A DNA stretch of 64,000 bases from Cladorhizidae sp. MBARI D1340-BT2 (lineage: Eukaryota > Porifera > Demospongiae > Poecilosclerida > Cladorhizidae): positions 35,694,163-35,758,162 of the forward strand of contig JAQNBH010000015.1 in the NCBI GenBank assembly GCA_028752905.1, read 5' to 3'. This document shows positions 33,397-43,989 of the stretch, one piece after another; positions within the stretch are counted from its first letter, which is position 1; the number at the start of each line of letters is the position of its first letter. A model generated the notes under the pieces. The model did no database searches, was not told the DNA's origin, and saw only the letters and a program-made list of their open reading frames with translations. The translations under genes and the position numbers were made by a program.

Positions 33397-34499
33397 CACT
33401 GTTGCTGAATGTCCATATTTCTAGGCTCTAAACAAACCCAACCATCGGATCTTAAGTTAGCAACCGATATATGCTTCTGTATAGTGCCTTTCAGCTCAGC
33501 CTGGAGTTCTGTGGAAAGGTTGTGATAGAAGCAGCTGTAGCTATAGTCCACACTAGCACCAAAATAAACCATACAAAGCAAAACCTACCAAAGTATATAC
33601 TGTAGCTCGAGTGAGATTGGAGTTTGTTTTTGCGTCTTTTGTAGCTTACAGATGCGTAGGAAATATTTTCTGCAGAGAAGAAAGATGAGACAACCAAGGG
33701 TAAGGCAGAACAAAAGGTTTCGTCTGGACGAACTTCAGAAATCCTGATGTGGTATATAAACATCGCAATAGTCTCTAGCTATGTAGTTAGCTACTCTAGC
33801 TATATAGCCGCACGCCAAGTATATTATACATCTAGCTCATAACTGTACGAAGACACGATATCTTTTACACACATTCGCACAGTTAGCTTTAATTTATTGC
33901 ATCTCTCTGATTCGCGAGGGCCGCCATAATGCGATTATTTTAATTCCAATTACGTGACCAATGCACGTTGATGCTCATTGACTTGTGCAGTGTGGGACAG
34001 GCCTAAGAGTAAGTCTTGTCACAGAAATGCGACCACACAGTATATATGAGTAAAGATCCTCATTGCCCCTGTCAGCAAAAATATCCACGCCGCTTAATCT
34101 TAGGATGTGATGGAATGTGAGAGATGTACAGTGGCAGAATTAGCTTTTGTTTTTACTGTATTGCCATGTTTCCTTTGGTCCAGAGTATATTGGTTGAAAC
34201 ACTTTGGCATTAAAAAATTAAAAGGTGATGGAAAGAGAAGTTATTTTTGGTGTTGGATAAGGTGAGGTGATAATAATTATAGCTGATCAGTCAGCATATG
34301 GACTTGAGCATATTTAGTGGAGACAATGTAAGGTTCCAGAATTCACTGCGAAATTGTGAGTTCATAAGTACAAATGGTATTGAGACAGAATTAAGAATGA
34401 GAATTACACTTGTTTGTGTTGAGAGTGAGCTTGCATTTTTTTGTCACTATGGTGACAGAGAGTGTAGGTCATGTTGGAGAAGAAGGTAGTCGTTCTGGC
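33397..34499. other. Intergenic DNA, nothing recognised
   Basis: Minus-strand open frames at 33393-33581 and 33491-33763 have no recognisable domain. The segment 33890-34090 is slightly richer in CpG (ATTCGCGAGGGCCGCC, TTACGTGACC) and could be regulatory, but nothing proves it. Confidence 0.4.
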
Positions 34500-35340
34500 T
34501 AGCAATATTTTTTATATAAATGATGTGTCATCAGCAACACAAAAAAGCTATTCTAAAGTTTATTAGAATGTGTTGATGAAAATGAACCATCTATGGAAAC
34601 AAAATGATGTCTGTTTGACTTTCAGCAAAAACTACAGGGGCCCCAAGATGCCTACCCTCCATATTTTGAACAATATTTCATCATGAGGACTGGGTCAGAT
34701 GCTTTTCTGAAATCAAGGTAGATTACAGCATTTTGCAAACACCTCCATTTTCCATTCATTTCATTACAATGACCAGACAAGATCTTTTTCCGAGGAATTC
34801 AAGTTGCTGGGACCTACAAATAATATAAAATCAATCGATTCCAGAACTTCTTGGTTTGGTCGGTAGTTACTTTGTCCTTTTTATTCTTTTTGGAATTAGT
34901 GTTATCTTGTGAGCCTTGAAATCTGTAGGAATTTTATTAAGTAAGTTGTATATATATAAGTAGCAAAAGGATGAGTAATTCACTCAAGATTGGGACACAC
35001 AGTTTCACTTTAGTGTTGATGTCATCACATCCTGCCACTTTGGATGGATTAAGATGAATTGGAGCAACAATATCTGATGAGTTAAAATCTAATACACTGA
35101 GCTGCAAGCAGGTAGCTAGGCTCTCAATCGGAGTATATAGGTAGTGGACACTTATTTGATAAGTGTTTTTTTCCAGCTTTGGAAGTTGCATCATGAACTA
35201 CTTCGGAGTTGTGAATTATAAATCGTAATGCAGAGCAGAGTTTGTGAGAGTAGATAATTATATGCTTTGATGGATTGTATGAGGAGGACATGAGGTATGA
35301 TTTTGATTTTGGAGATATCATATCTTTTAAGTATTCCAAT
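34500..35340 (-). pseudogene. CR1/jockey-like LINE reverse transcriptase relic
   Basis: On the minus strand, HLNPSKVAGCDDINTKVKLC (about 35060-35000) is the RT entry motif, followed by PTDFKAHKITLIPK (about 34925), a YLDF-like motif A region (about 34720, degraded), ILGPL (about 34640), and a possible ADD context (VLLMTHHLYKKY, about 34530). The frame is repeatedly broken. It is a different LINE type from those at 22-24 kb and 32-33 kb. Confidence 0.65.
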
Positions 35341-36669
35341 ATATGAGTTTTTTAGGGGCTAGTTGTGTTTGATGATCATTTGATCATTTGATTCGATGCC
35401 TTGCAATTCTTGAGATGTCTTATCTCTGGATTATCCACTTTGGTCGGATATTGTAGTTTTTGGCACTAGAAGTGGCTCTTTAAGTTTAACCAGATTGGAT
35501 CAGCATCTCAAGAGAAGACCTGCTGAAGTCGAAATCCATCCGATATCAATTAATGATTATATTAAAATCTGCTGTATAATTCAATATGGTCCTAGGTTGT
35601 GATCATTTAAATTCCTATTTGACACAATGTTAGCCATCACTATACAGGTTCAAAAGCAGGTGAGCAGTCAAGAGAAGAATTTAAATTAGAACCCCCCCCC
35701 CAAAAACTCTCTTGGCTACTTCATTTGTATCATCATAATTTGCATATGTTTGATTATCACCATTTTTCAATGATGTCAATCAAGTTGTTGGTGTATATAT
35801 GTATCATGCATGGGATGGTAATCTTAATTTAAAAAACTCAACAAGCGATCTCTTTAAAAGTAACAGTGTTACCACTATTAAATTAGCTAAATACCAGCCA
35901 AGTGGAGAAATACTTTTAATAAGGATGAAAAAATAAATAAATGCTTTCAACATCCTGTCCAACAGATAAGCAATGCGAGGTGTAAGTCAACAGACATCCC
36001 CACCCTCTGAGCTATGTATATTTTGGTAAAAAAATCAAATTTATAGAGCAGAGCAGGATGGACGATTTGTTTTCTCATTAATTATTAATGAGAGTCATAC
36101 AATGACTACCTATGTGCTTAATTTACCACCTCTAGAATGATGTGCCAATGTGCCTAAGAATGCTTCCCATGAAAACCCTGATTAGAAACTCTATATCAGC
36201 AGCTTGTATCTATATTCCTTGCAAAGAATGTTTTCATTAGGTGTTAATAAGTAGTAGATGGACAAGCATGGCCACAGAAAATATCAATAGGTATATATAT
36301 AGTCTTAGGTTAAAAAAATATTCATGAGGCTACTGCTGGTGCACTCAGAAGCATGAAAAATTGATGATCAAATTTCCAGCAGATTAGCACTTTCCAGATG
36401 GGACTCACACTTGTAGCCAGAGGAAACTTTGGCACAGTTGTGTATATATACCTATGCACAGTTTTAGTATCAAAAAAGAGCACACAGAAAGGTCTACCTC
36501 AAATTCATAAAGCTTTTTAATTAATTTTTAGAAGGGTCAGTCTTGTACATTTTAAGGCAAGAACTGAAATACTCACATAATCACTACAAATATAAATATA
36601 TATTATATACAGGACCATTCATGGATCTATATATGAAACATACTCTACACTAAATTTTAGCTAACTTCG
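35341..36669. other. 3' flank of gene B, no gene; small relic of the 4-5 kb element
   Basis: AT-rich. The stretch about 36435-36500 carries AGTTTTAGTATCAAAAAAGA and GCACACAGAAAGGTCTACCTC, matching 5355-5400 of the piggyBac-like element, so a fragment of that family lies just downstream of gene B's stop codon. No other feature is supported. Confidence 0.5.
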
Positions 36670-36787
36670 TTAGATATTTTCATACACTCCTTCGTATTCT
36701 ATGGCTGCAGGAGAACCCTCCTGGGAGGTGTGCTCTAATGCAGAGACTTGTCCATATGCTTGACATTCCTTCAGCTCCACCTCTTCG
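36670..36787 (-). CDS. Receptor gene B, last exon: cytoplasmic tail with tyrosine motifs
   Basis: Acceptor CTTCTCCAG at 36788 is preceded by a pyrimidine-rich tract. The frame continues the TM exon and encodes EEVELKECQAYGQVSALEH, then TSQEGSPA, then AIEYEGVYENI and stop. Tyrosine motifs are YGQV, IEYEGV (fits the ITIM pattern I-x-Y-x-x-V) and YENI (fits the Grb2 SH2 pattern Y-x-N). These suggest phosphotyrosine signalling inside the cell. The longer open frame upstream to 36861 is, in my reading, an intron; gene A keeps the same acceptor (58209). Confidence 0.7.
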
Positions 36788-36842
36788 CTGGAGAAGTGGA
36801 AGTTAATCATGACATTTTCAATGACATGTCTACCAAACATAC

Positions 36843-36884
36843 TTTCTATTGACGTCTTCATATTGATTAACAGTCTCCTGCTGG
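36843..36884 (-). CDS. Receptor gene B, 42-nt tail micro-exon
   Basis: Between a CAGTAG tandem acceptor (exon could also start at 36887) and a GTATGT donor (36842), 42 nt encode QQETVNQYEDVNR in frame with both neighbours (phase 2 to 2). It adds a YEDV tyrosine motif. Skipping it keeps the frame, so optional use is possible. The following intron is 55 bp with a good branch-like TGATTAAC. In gene A the matching stretch (about 58270-58310) has an extra 4 nt and reads VHENV instead, with the tyrosine lost. Confidence 0.6.
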
Positions 36885-36938
36885 CTACTGAGGATATTAC
36901 ATTAAATGGTAATCAATTTGATATTATTAAGTTCTTAC

Positions 36939-37041
36939 CTGTTGAGGTTCCTATGACAAAAGAATGCCACTAACACCAGTGTTAGGATGACAGAGTACAA
37001 AACAACAGTTGAGATGAAAACAAGAACCCCAGTGATAGCAA
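36939..37041 (-). CDS. Receptor gene B, transmembrane exon
   Basis: The exon lies between acceptor ATATAG (37042) and donor AG|GTAAGA (36938). It encodes AITGVLVFISTVVLYSVILT, then LVLVAFFCHRNLN, a single hydrophobic helix of about 28 residues ended by CHR. It begins in phase 1, matching FNIII-5 (junction codon GTT), and ends in phase 2. The paralogous exon of gene A is 58351-58444, shorter by exactly three codons. It anchors the receptor with the FNIII side outside. Confidence 0.85.
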
Positions 37042-37639
37042 CTATATACACACAAGTAAAGAAGAGAAATATTTAGCAAAATTATGTATACATGATAGTT
37101 AGGCTTTCACAATGATAAATATAATGTATCTTATATTAGCTATACCTACAAGTTACTGCCTTTTCGAAACACAGAAAATTATTCTGCTACTTTGCTATAA
37201 TGTCAATTCTTTGATTTCAGTTGTCCATCAGTTAGCTGGTCTATGTGATAAATAAATTCCTTATAAATATTATAGTACATGTATAAGAATTTAGCTAAAA
37301 CCAATAATAAATTATATGCTAAAAGTTTGGTTGATGATTATGCCCAGGTGCAAATTATATACTGGCAAATACAGTAGAGGATGGATAGATGATACATTAT
37401 ATAATCTGTGTCTGGTCAACACAAGAATTAGGAATTGGAAAAGCCATTAGCAATAGTATAAACAGAAGTGTTCCTAAATTAGCAGAAAGAATGTCGTTAT
37501 GATATACCACAGTATAATATCTTGTATGTCTGTTAATATCACATAACATACTTTCAAAATAAAAAAGTGTATATTTTTCAATAACTTTCTCGATAATTAA
37601 CTTTAATTTCAGACAAATAGCGTAGAGTATTATTCCTCA
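37042..37639. other. Gene B intron, AT-rich, nothing recognised
   Basis: Part of the 4.7-kb intron between the TM exon and FNIII-5. No coding or repeat element was recognised before the gypsy insertion at 37640. Confidence 0.5.
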
Positions 37640-40111
37640 GACGAAAGAGTCATGGAGAGGATGTTACCCAGCTCATCGTTCTGCTTAGCTGCAGATGACA
37701 AGTGTTGAGACTCGTGCACGCTACCTCTTGCTGGACATTATGGCAAGATAAAAACGTTCAGAAAGATTTTGCCAAGATTCTGCTGGCCTGGAATCAAGAG
37801 GGATGTGGCTGCCTTCGGTCGAGAGTGCATGGAATATCAGCGAACTGCCAAACAACCACCGGGAAGAGCACCACTTCAACCTTCAACCTTTAATCGATGC
37901 AGCTTTTTTGAGGATGCCTATGGATGTGGTTGGGCTCTTGCCCTGGACGAAGCAAGACAACAAGTATCCACTCACCCTGATGGACTACTTGTTCAAGTAT
38001 CCAGATGCATTACTAATGAGGGTACATGCTAAGATGGTTGCTGACTCACTCCTGCATGTGTTTTCCCGAGTAGGAATACCGAAGAGATCTTGACCGATCA
38101 AGTGTCAAAATTCATGTCCATTCTTATGTTTAAGCTGTTGGGCATGCATCTGCAGACTTAACCCTATCACCCTCAAACTAATGGAATGCTCAAGAGATTT
38201 CATGGCACCATGAAAGCCATGCTGACAATGTCCATAGACGTCAAGAAGAAGTGGGACAAACAGTAACTTTCTTGCTCTTTGCTTACACAGAGGCCATTCA
38301 TTCTGCGACTGGGTTCTCACCTTTTTGGCTCATCTATGTACAGCGTACACGCAGACCACTCAATGATTGAAGGAGCAGTAGCTACTAGGCATGAAGACCC
38401 TGGGTTCTATCATCCAATACATGCTAGACATAAGAGAGACTATCGAAGAGATGTCCCAGCAGGCTGACGAGCGTAAGAAGGCAAACAAGTTGTCCATCAA
38501 GACATGGTACAAAGAAAAAGCTCGGGACAGAACCTTATGTGATGGAGACCAAGTATTGGTGCTGATGCTCAATGGATAGAGCTAGTTCAGTGCTCAATGG
38601 CATGAAAAAATGAAAAAGACAAGAGAGATTCGTGTGAATTTATCAAGCCATGGACATCAACATCAGCAGCAGTGTTGGCACTAACTGTCATTCCCGAGTC
38701 GGAGGTGGAATATGATGATGGAATAGTAGCACTGGAACATGATTAAGGTGTAGGAGAACCTACACTGAGTGAGGATGAAAGCCAGGGAGCCCAGATAAGA
38801 AAGTTGGTGGAGCAATACAAGGTGCTATTTGATGACAAATCGGAAGCAACAGAACTAGCTGTTCATATCATAGACACTGGCGACGCCAAACCGATCAGGC
38901 TGCAAACATACCATGTACCTCAGGCATGGCAAAAGGAGCTGTGCAGTCTACTCCATCTAGGAATCATCTAGCAGTTTAAGAGCCAGTAGGTTGCCCCGAT
39001 CATGAGACTGTAAAGAAGGATGGCAGCCTGTGCCGGTGTGTATCGACAACTGTAGGAATAACTAACCCAGACCCATATTAAACTGGACCTAATCGATCGT
39101 TTGGCAAATGCCAACAACATCACTATCGTGGTCATGGCAAAAGGTTACTATCAGGTACCGATGGTAGCCTCAGAACAGGCATTCATGACTCCCATAGGCC
39201 AGTTACACTTTCGGAGAACGCCATTTCAGTTGGCTCGCATGCAATTTACTTTGCAAAGGCTCATGGACGTCCTATTCAAGGAGGTGCCCGACTTGGCTGC
39301 AGCTGATCTAGATGATACCATTTTCAGCATGCTCATTTTCAGCATGCACTAAGAGTCCCATCGACGAAACCTTGACATGGTGTTGAAAAAGTTAACTGAT
39401 GCAAGGCTGATTTTGAGGAAACAAATGTCACCTGGAAGTCCAGCCCTGCCCATTTCATGGACACTGGGAATGATCATGCCAGACCAGTGCAAGCTGGAGG
39501 TGGAGAAGGACTTCAAGCATCCAAAGATGAAGAAGGATGTGCAAGTCTCCCTTGGATTGGTAGGATAACACTGGAAATTTGTGCCGGACTTCGCTTCTGT
39601 CGCGGTGTGTCTTTCTGACCTTACCAAGTATTCAGAACTGAAGTACATCAACTGGGTCTACCACACATAAGCGAGCTTTCAAGGAGCTTAAGAGTTGTCT
39701 CCTCACTAAACTGATTCTTAAAGGTCCTGACCCAGCGAAGCAGTTTCAGCTGCTAACAGATGCACCTGACCAAGGAATTGGCACAGTCATAAGTCAGAAG
39801 GACAGCGACGGAGTACAAAGACCAGTCGTACTCATCAGTTGAAAAGGAATGCCTGGCTATCATATCCGGAATCCAGCACTTAGCAATTTACCTTACAGGC
39901 ACGAACTTGTTCAATGAAACAGACCACCAGGCATTGCAATATCTGCAGACAACAACAAGCGCAAATGGGAGATTGACAAGGTGGTCGGTCACTGACACTT
40001 CAAGCCTCCAAATTTGAAACCACGCATTTACAGTGTGGATAAAGGCAATGCCAATGGTCTCTGCATACAAGCCTGGGAAGGTCAACTGCCACATCCAGAG
40101 AGAGGGGGAGA
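37640..40111 (+). pseudogene. Ty3/gypsy relic with integrase upstream of RT (Gmr1-type order)
   Basis: Pieces in changing frames, in order along the strand. Integrase comes first: GHYGK then FRKILPRFCWPGIKRDVA (about 37740), FSRVGIPK (about 38060), the NGMLKRFHGTMKAML region (about 38180), and the C-terminal KTWYKEKARDRTLCDGDQVL (about 38500). A linker follows, then RT: KLVEQYKVLFDDKSEATEL (about 38800), AKGYYQVPMVASEQAF (about 39140), a degraded catalytic AADLDDTIF (about 39305). Then RNase H: TDAPDQGIGTVISQKDSDG (about 39760) up to QAWEGQLPHPERGGD. A purine tract and LTR follow. Ordinary Ty3/gypsy elements have integrase last; integrase-first is known for the Gmr1 clade. Many stops are present. 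Confidence 0.8.
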
Positions 40112-40210
40112 TGTCGGGCAAGTTTACCCTGACATCCTTGCAGAGAGGACTGAGTGTGTGATTTGATCATTATAATTTTTTAAACATTGGAGCCACTGTG
40201 TAATATAGAT
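40112..40210 (+). mobile_element. Start of a gypsy LTR after the purine tract
   Basis: After AGAGAGGGGGAGA the sequence TGTCGGGCAAGTTTACCCTG opens with TG, as expected for a 3' LTR. Its later part (AACATTGGAGCCACTG) resembles GCATTTGAGCCATTG in the LTR at 28095-28445. The right end is not defined. Confidence 0.5.
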
Positions 40211-40254
40211 CCATCAGCGTAACAGAGACCTTCATGTCGAACAGTAATAAAATA

Positions 40255-40375
40255 TGTTTGTGTGTGTGTCTGTGTTTGTGTGTGTGTGTGTGCATGTGTA
40301 TGTGGATTTCTGTGTGTGTGTGTATGTATATATGTGTTTGTGTGTGTATGTGAGTGCATGTGTGTGTGTACCCAT
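40255..40375. repeat. Degenerate (TG)n microsatellite
   Basis: Runs of TGTGTG with TATG interruptions. Cys/Val-rich open frames across it (40262-40510) are low-complexity artefacts. Confidence 0.9.
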
Positions 40376-40379
40376 GTTC

Positions 40380-41720
40380 AGCTAAATTTGCTCTGTTTAT
40401 GGGATGGATGTATAAGAACCAGGACAAACAAACCTAGCACAACCCACCTATGTATGATAGTTATGGCACCTACTTGTAAACCTGTAGAGTGCTATTCATC
40501 AGCTTGGTGAATATAGCTACTTAGAGAAGACTATACATCTACTAACAGCAGCTGATGTTATTTATAGATCCCAGAAGCAAGGCCACAAATACAAACTTAC
40601 ATTATTTGCGTAGATGAATAGGATGCTTCAAATCTGATGTCTTTCGTTATCTCACAGTTGAAAACAAGCAGCATTACATATGTACAATATATGACTCATT
40701 ACCAAACCATGCAGTTAGATTTAGCTGCATTATGATTGGTGTACATGATAAGGAATCTTCGAAGTGTTTATGGTGAAGTCATTTTTTTTGGCCGATTCAA
40801 TCCAATATAGAATTTGTTTAGCATTAGTGAAAAGCAATGGGAGTGGAAGAAACCTTCATACCTAACTGTAATTATTTATTCCCTGACAGATCTCTTTGTC
40901 ATGACTTAGAGATATGTATGTATGTGTCTGTATGTCTGTGGGTGTGGATGTGTGCATGTGTATGTGTGCTGCTCAATTTATTCTGGTTTGAATGTCTATG
41001 TGTGTGTGGGGAGTGTGTGTGGGGGGGGGGGGGGGGGGGGTGTGTGTGCATGTGCATGTGTGTATGTTAGCTGCTCAATTTATTCTCGTTATGGAATGTA
41101 TGTATAAGGACATGGACAAACAAACCTCACACACCTCACATTTAAGAAAAGCTATAGCTACTAAGAGTAGCTGGACCTACTGGAGCTCTCATAGGTCAAT
41201 GCTTGGTCCCTTTTGTATCCAGCTGATAGTGAGGTATCAAGTAAGCTGCCCTAATTACTTAGGAAACTTATAACTGGTTACTATGGAGACTATCTCATGT
41301 ATTATGGAATCCCTCTACCATGGCATATAGTTATTTACTTGGACATTCTATTGCCAAAGCCAGACAAGCTAACCTGGAATGTACTGATAAAATATTACAT
41401 GTATATATATGTGTATGTGTATGTTGTTTTTTTGTCAGGTAAATTTATATGCTTGTGTGAATATTGTGTGCACATATTCAGCTAATTTTACTCTGGTCAT
41501 GAGATGTATTTATATATATATGTAAGGAGAAGCACAAACAAACCCACCCCACGATATATTTATGTAAGTTAGTTGTGATACTTACCTGTAGACCTGTGGA
41601 GTGCTATTCATCAGCTAGGTGAATATAGCTACTTAGAGAAGACTATGTCTACTAACAGCAGTAGCTTGTGTTACTTATACCTAGGTGCCAAAAAGCAAGG
41701 CCATCACTTACAGTAGATAT
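40380..41720. repeat. Three diverged copies of an intronic block (one copy in gene A at 62420-62720)
   Basis: A block with a TG-rich start, CAGCTAAATTT..TCTG.TTATGGGATG-like text, ACAAACAAACC and then ACCTGTAGA.CTGTG.AGTGCTATTCATCAGC appears near 40255-40600, 40910-41200 and 41400-41700. The matching intron of gene A holds one such block. A G-run (about 41022-41040) lies inside the second copy. Confidence 0.6.
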
Positions 41721-41780
41721 TTTATAATCATGTGTAGGCCAAAATTCTATTTTATACTATGTACCATATTTAATCCTCAC

Positions 41781-42122
41781 CAAGGGAGGTACATTTAGTT
41801 GATGAAGAGAGATTAGTATCAGTAACTTCTAGCACTGACATGCTTGTCAGCGAAGACCTCTGTCCCATGATGATCATTCCGCCTACAAAAGCTTGTGCCA
41901 CGACCTGAAACTGGTAACTTGCACCAGTGTTCAGGCCAGTGATGCCCACAGAATTCTCAGTGTAGTTCACCATTATGATGGACTCTGTGGTCTGTCTCTT
42001 CCTGTTCCCTGCTCGACTGTAGATTACCAAGTATTGTGTGATTTCACTGATTGACAGTTTCTCCCATGAAACTCTGACAGAAGTGTCAGTCAGAACTGTA
42101 ACTACCACATTAGTCACCATTG
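41781..42122 (-). CDS. Receptor gene B, fifth FNIII exon (membrane-proximal)
   Basis: The exon lies between acceptor ACTGCAG (42123) and donor G|GTGAGG (41780); 342 nt, phase 1-1. It encodes a FNIII domain: VVVTVLTDTSVRVSWEKLS (B strand with Trp), ITQYLVIYSRAGNRKRQT (C strand), ITGLNTGASYQFQVVAQA (Tyr corner, F strand). A serine/threonine-rich stalk follows, ending SSSTKCTSL before the membrane. The gene A counterpart is 62835-63176. It would be extracellular, next to the membrane. Confidence 0.9.
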
Positions 42123-42699
42123 CTGCAGTACAGAGAAAAGGGAATAGACATACATACTCAATGAACCAGGTGGATCTTGTGAACTACAGTAGTTTGATGT
42201 ACAGTTGGGTGGAATGCACAACCAAGGTTAACAAGAGGCAGAGCTTGCAGTTAGAGCAGCTCAAGCACGTGTTGGCTAGAGCATAGCGTGTGAGTAGCAT
42301 GAATATGCTCTGAGTGGGAACTGACCAACAGTCAGAGCAGCAGTGTCAACAGATCTTAGCATGGCTGAATCAGAAATAGGAAGGGAGAAAAGCAGCAACA
42401 GTGGGATGCAGAGATAGCAGGAGCCAGAAACCAGGGTTTAGGGAAATGAGCTGAGGTTTACAGTTGCCGCCCTGGTGAAGGAGGCCCTAGCCAAAGAGTG
42501 GAGTAGCACAAATGGATTCGAGCACAAATGGATTCGAGCACTAGAATTAACTCAAGTAAAGTTTAGGTACCTCTCTCAGTTTGTTGAGATGGGTGGCCTC
42601 AGCTGAGGCCCTCATGTAATATTAGGCATGGCCATAGCTGGCTGTTGTAATGTATTAACGAGATAAGGTGTGAGAGTTAACAGGTGGGTTGTCCAATGT

Positions 42700-43249
42700 G
42701 AACTTTACAGCCAGAAAGACAAGAGCCCAGATACCCATATTGGTGAGAACCATATTGGCATGGTGGGCAACCCTTGGATTAGGGCAGCAAAGGCCCGTAG
42801 TTAGGAGCAAACAAGTCTTAGGACAAGTAATGCCCATGCCAGGGAAATAAATAAGACACAGGGCAAGAAGCCCGTAGTTGGGAGCAAACACCCAGATCAT
42901 GCCCTGGGGCAAGCGATGCCAACAAATGAGGCTCAGACCCATAGTTTAGGGCACGCATTGCACGTAATCAGGAACAAGTACGACACAGCCCTCCTATATA
43001 CAGTATATCCCAGGGCAAGTGGTGCCCATAGTTGTTGGGGGAAAAGGTGACCCATGTTATGAGGGCAATCTACACCAATGGACTTGACCTGGGAGGCAAA
43101 CAGTGCCTGTAATGGTGGAAAACGGAACCTGTGTTCTTGGGAAAGCAAGACCAGGGGTGGGACAAATGAGACCCATGGTTGGGTAGAAGAAATCCCCCAA
43201 CCTGCTACAAATGAGGCCAATATTGTGTGGGCAGCAGTGCCCATGGTTG
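42700..43249. repeat. Degenerate short repeats (GGGAGCAAAC / GCCCATGGTTG words)
   Basis: Variants of GTAGTTGGGAGCAAACA, GGGCAAG.GATGCC and GCCCATGGTTG.GGGG recur irregularly. It looks like a decayed minisatellite that grades into the clean 201-bp duplication to its right. Confidence 0.5.
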
Positions 43250-43651
43250 AAGGGGGAAAGCAATTTCCATGGTTGAACACTTGTGTTGTACTATCCAGGA
43301 ATTGGTATCTGGCCGCAAAGTCACTAGTTGTAGGCTGTGCCAATCATGGAGAAAGAGAGCACCAGGAGGCACAACCCAGTTCTGGGAAACAGTTATTTTC
43401 AGTTGGAGGAATGGGAACAAGCAAAGAGACGTTGGGCATATATGTGGGGGAAGGGGGAAAGCAAGATCCATGGTTGAACACTTGTGTTGTACTATCCAGG
43501 AATTGGTATCTGGCCGCAAAGTCACTAGTTGTAGGCTGTGCCAATCACGGAGAAAGAGAGCACCAGGAGGCACAACCCAGTTCTGGGAAACAGTTATTTT
43601 CAGTTGGAGGAATGGGAACAAGCAAAGAGACATTGGGCATGTATGTGGGGA
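43250..43651. repeat. 201-bp tandem duplication
   Basis: Copies 43250-43450 and 43451-43651 share ATGGTTGAACACTTGTGTTG, GGCCGCAAAGTCACTAGTTG and CAGTTGGAGGAATGGGAACA with only a few differences (for example TTTCC/GATCC near the start). 201 is divisible by three, which explains long open frames across it on both strands (such as 43078-43746). Confidence 0.93.
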
Positions 43652-43989
43652 AAGCATTACCACCAGTGCCGACTAGACTAAATAAGAGGAGCGTTACCTG
43701 GAAGCAGTGTCCCGGGCCAGCACTAACCTATGAAGGCACCCGATAACCCAACTTAGCAGTTGGCTACAATGTTTTGCCATAAATGTAGGAGTAATGGCAG
43801 TAAAACACCAAGTTTAGGTCCCAAAACTGATGGCTTACAGTACATGGTAAACTGGATGAAGCTGTTCAGGAGCAATTTTCTGCTGGCTTGGCTTCAGCAA
43901 TATTAAAATCGTACTGATCAGGATGTCAAGCATAATTCTGTGTATTAGGGGTGGAGGTGGAGGGTGGGGGTGGGGGGTCGGGGTTGGGG

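Noticed and set aside
33393..33763. Minus-strand open frames that could be a 5' exon of gene C
   Set aside because: No domain, no consistent splice sites, and a better signal-peptide exon exists at 18353-18428.
36788..36861. Longer last exon of gene B starting with an ATG at 36861
   Set aside because: Its frame upstream cannot be joined to the transmembrane exon, while the internal acceptor at 36788 fits in phase and is conserved in gene A.
40262..41273. Cys/Val/Gly-rich open frames
   Set aside because: Translations of TG and poly-G microsatellite DNA.
43078..43746. 222-codon plus-strand frame with internal repeat, and similar minus-strand frames
   Set aside because: Open because of a 201-bp tandem duplication in an intron; absent from the same intron in gene A.
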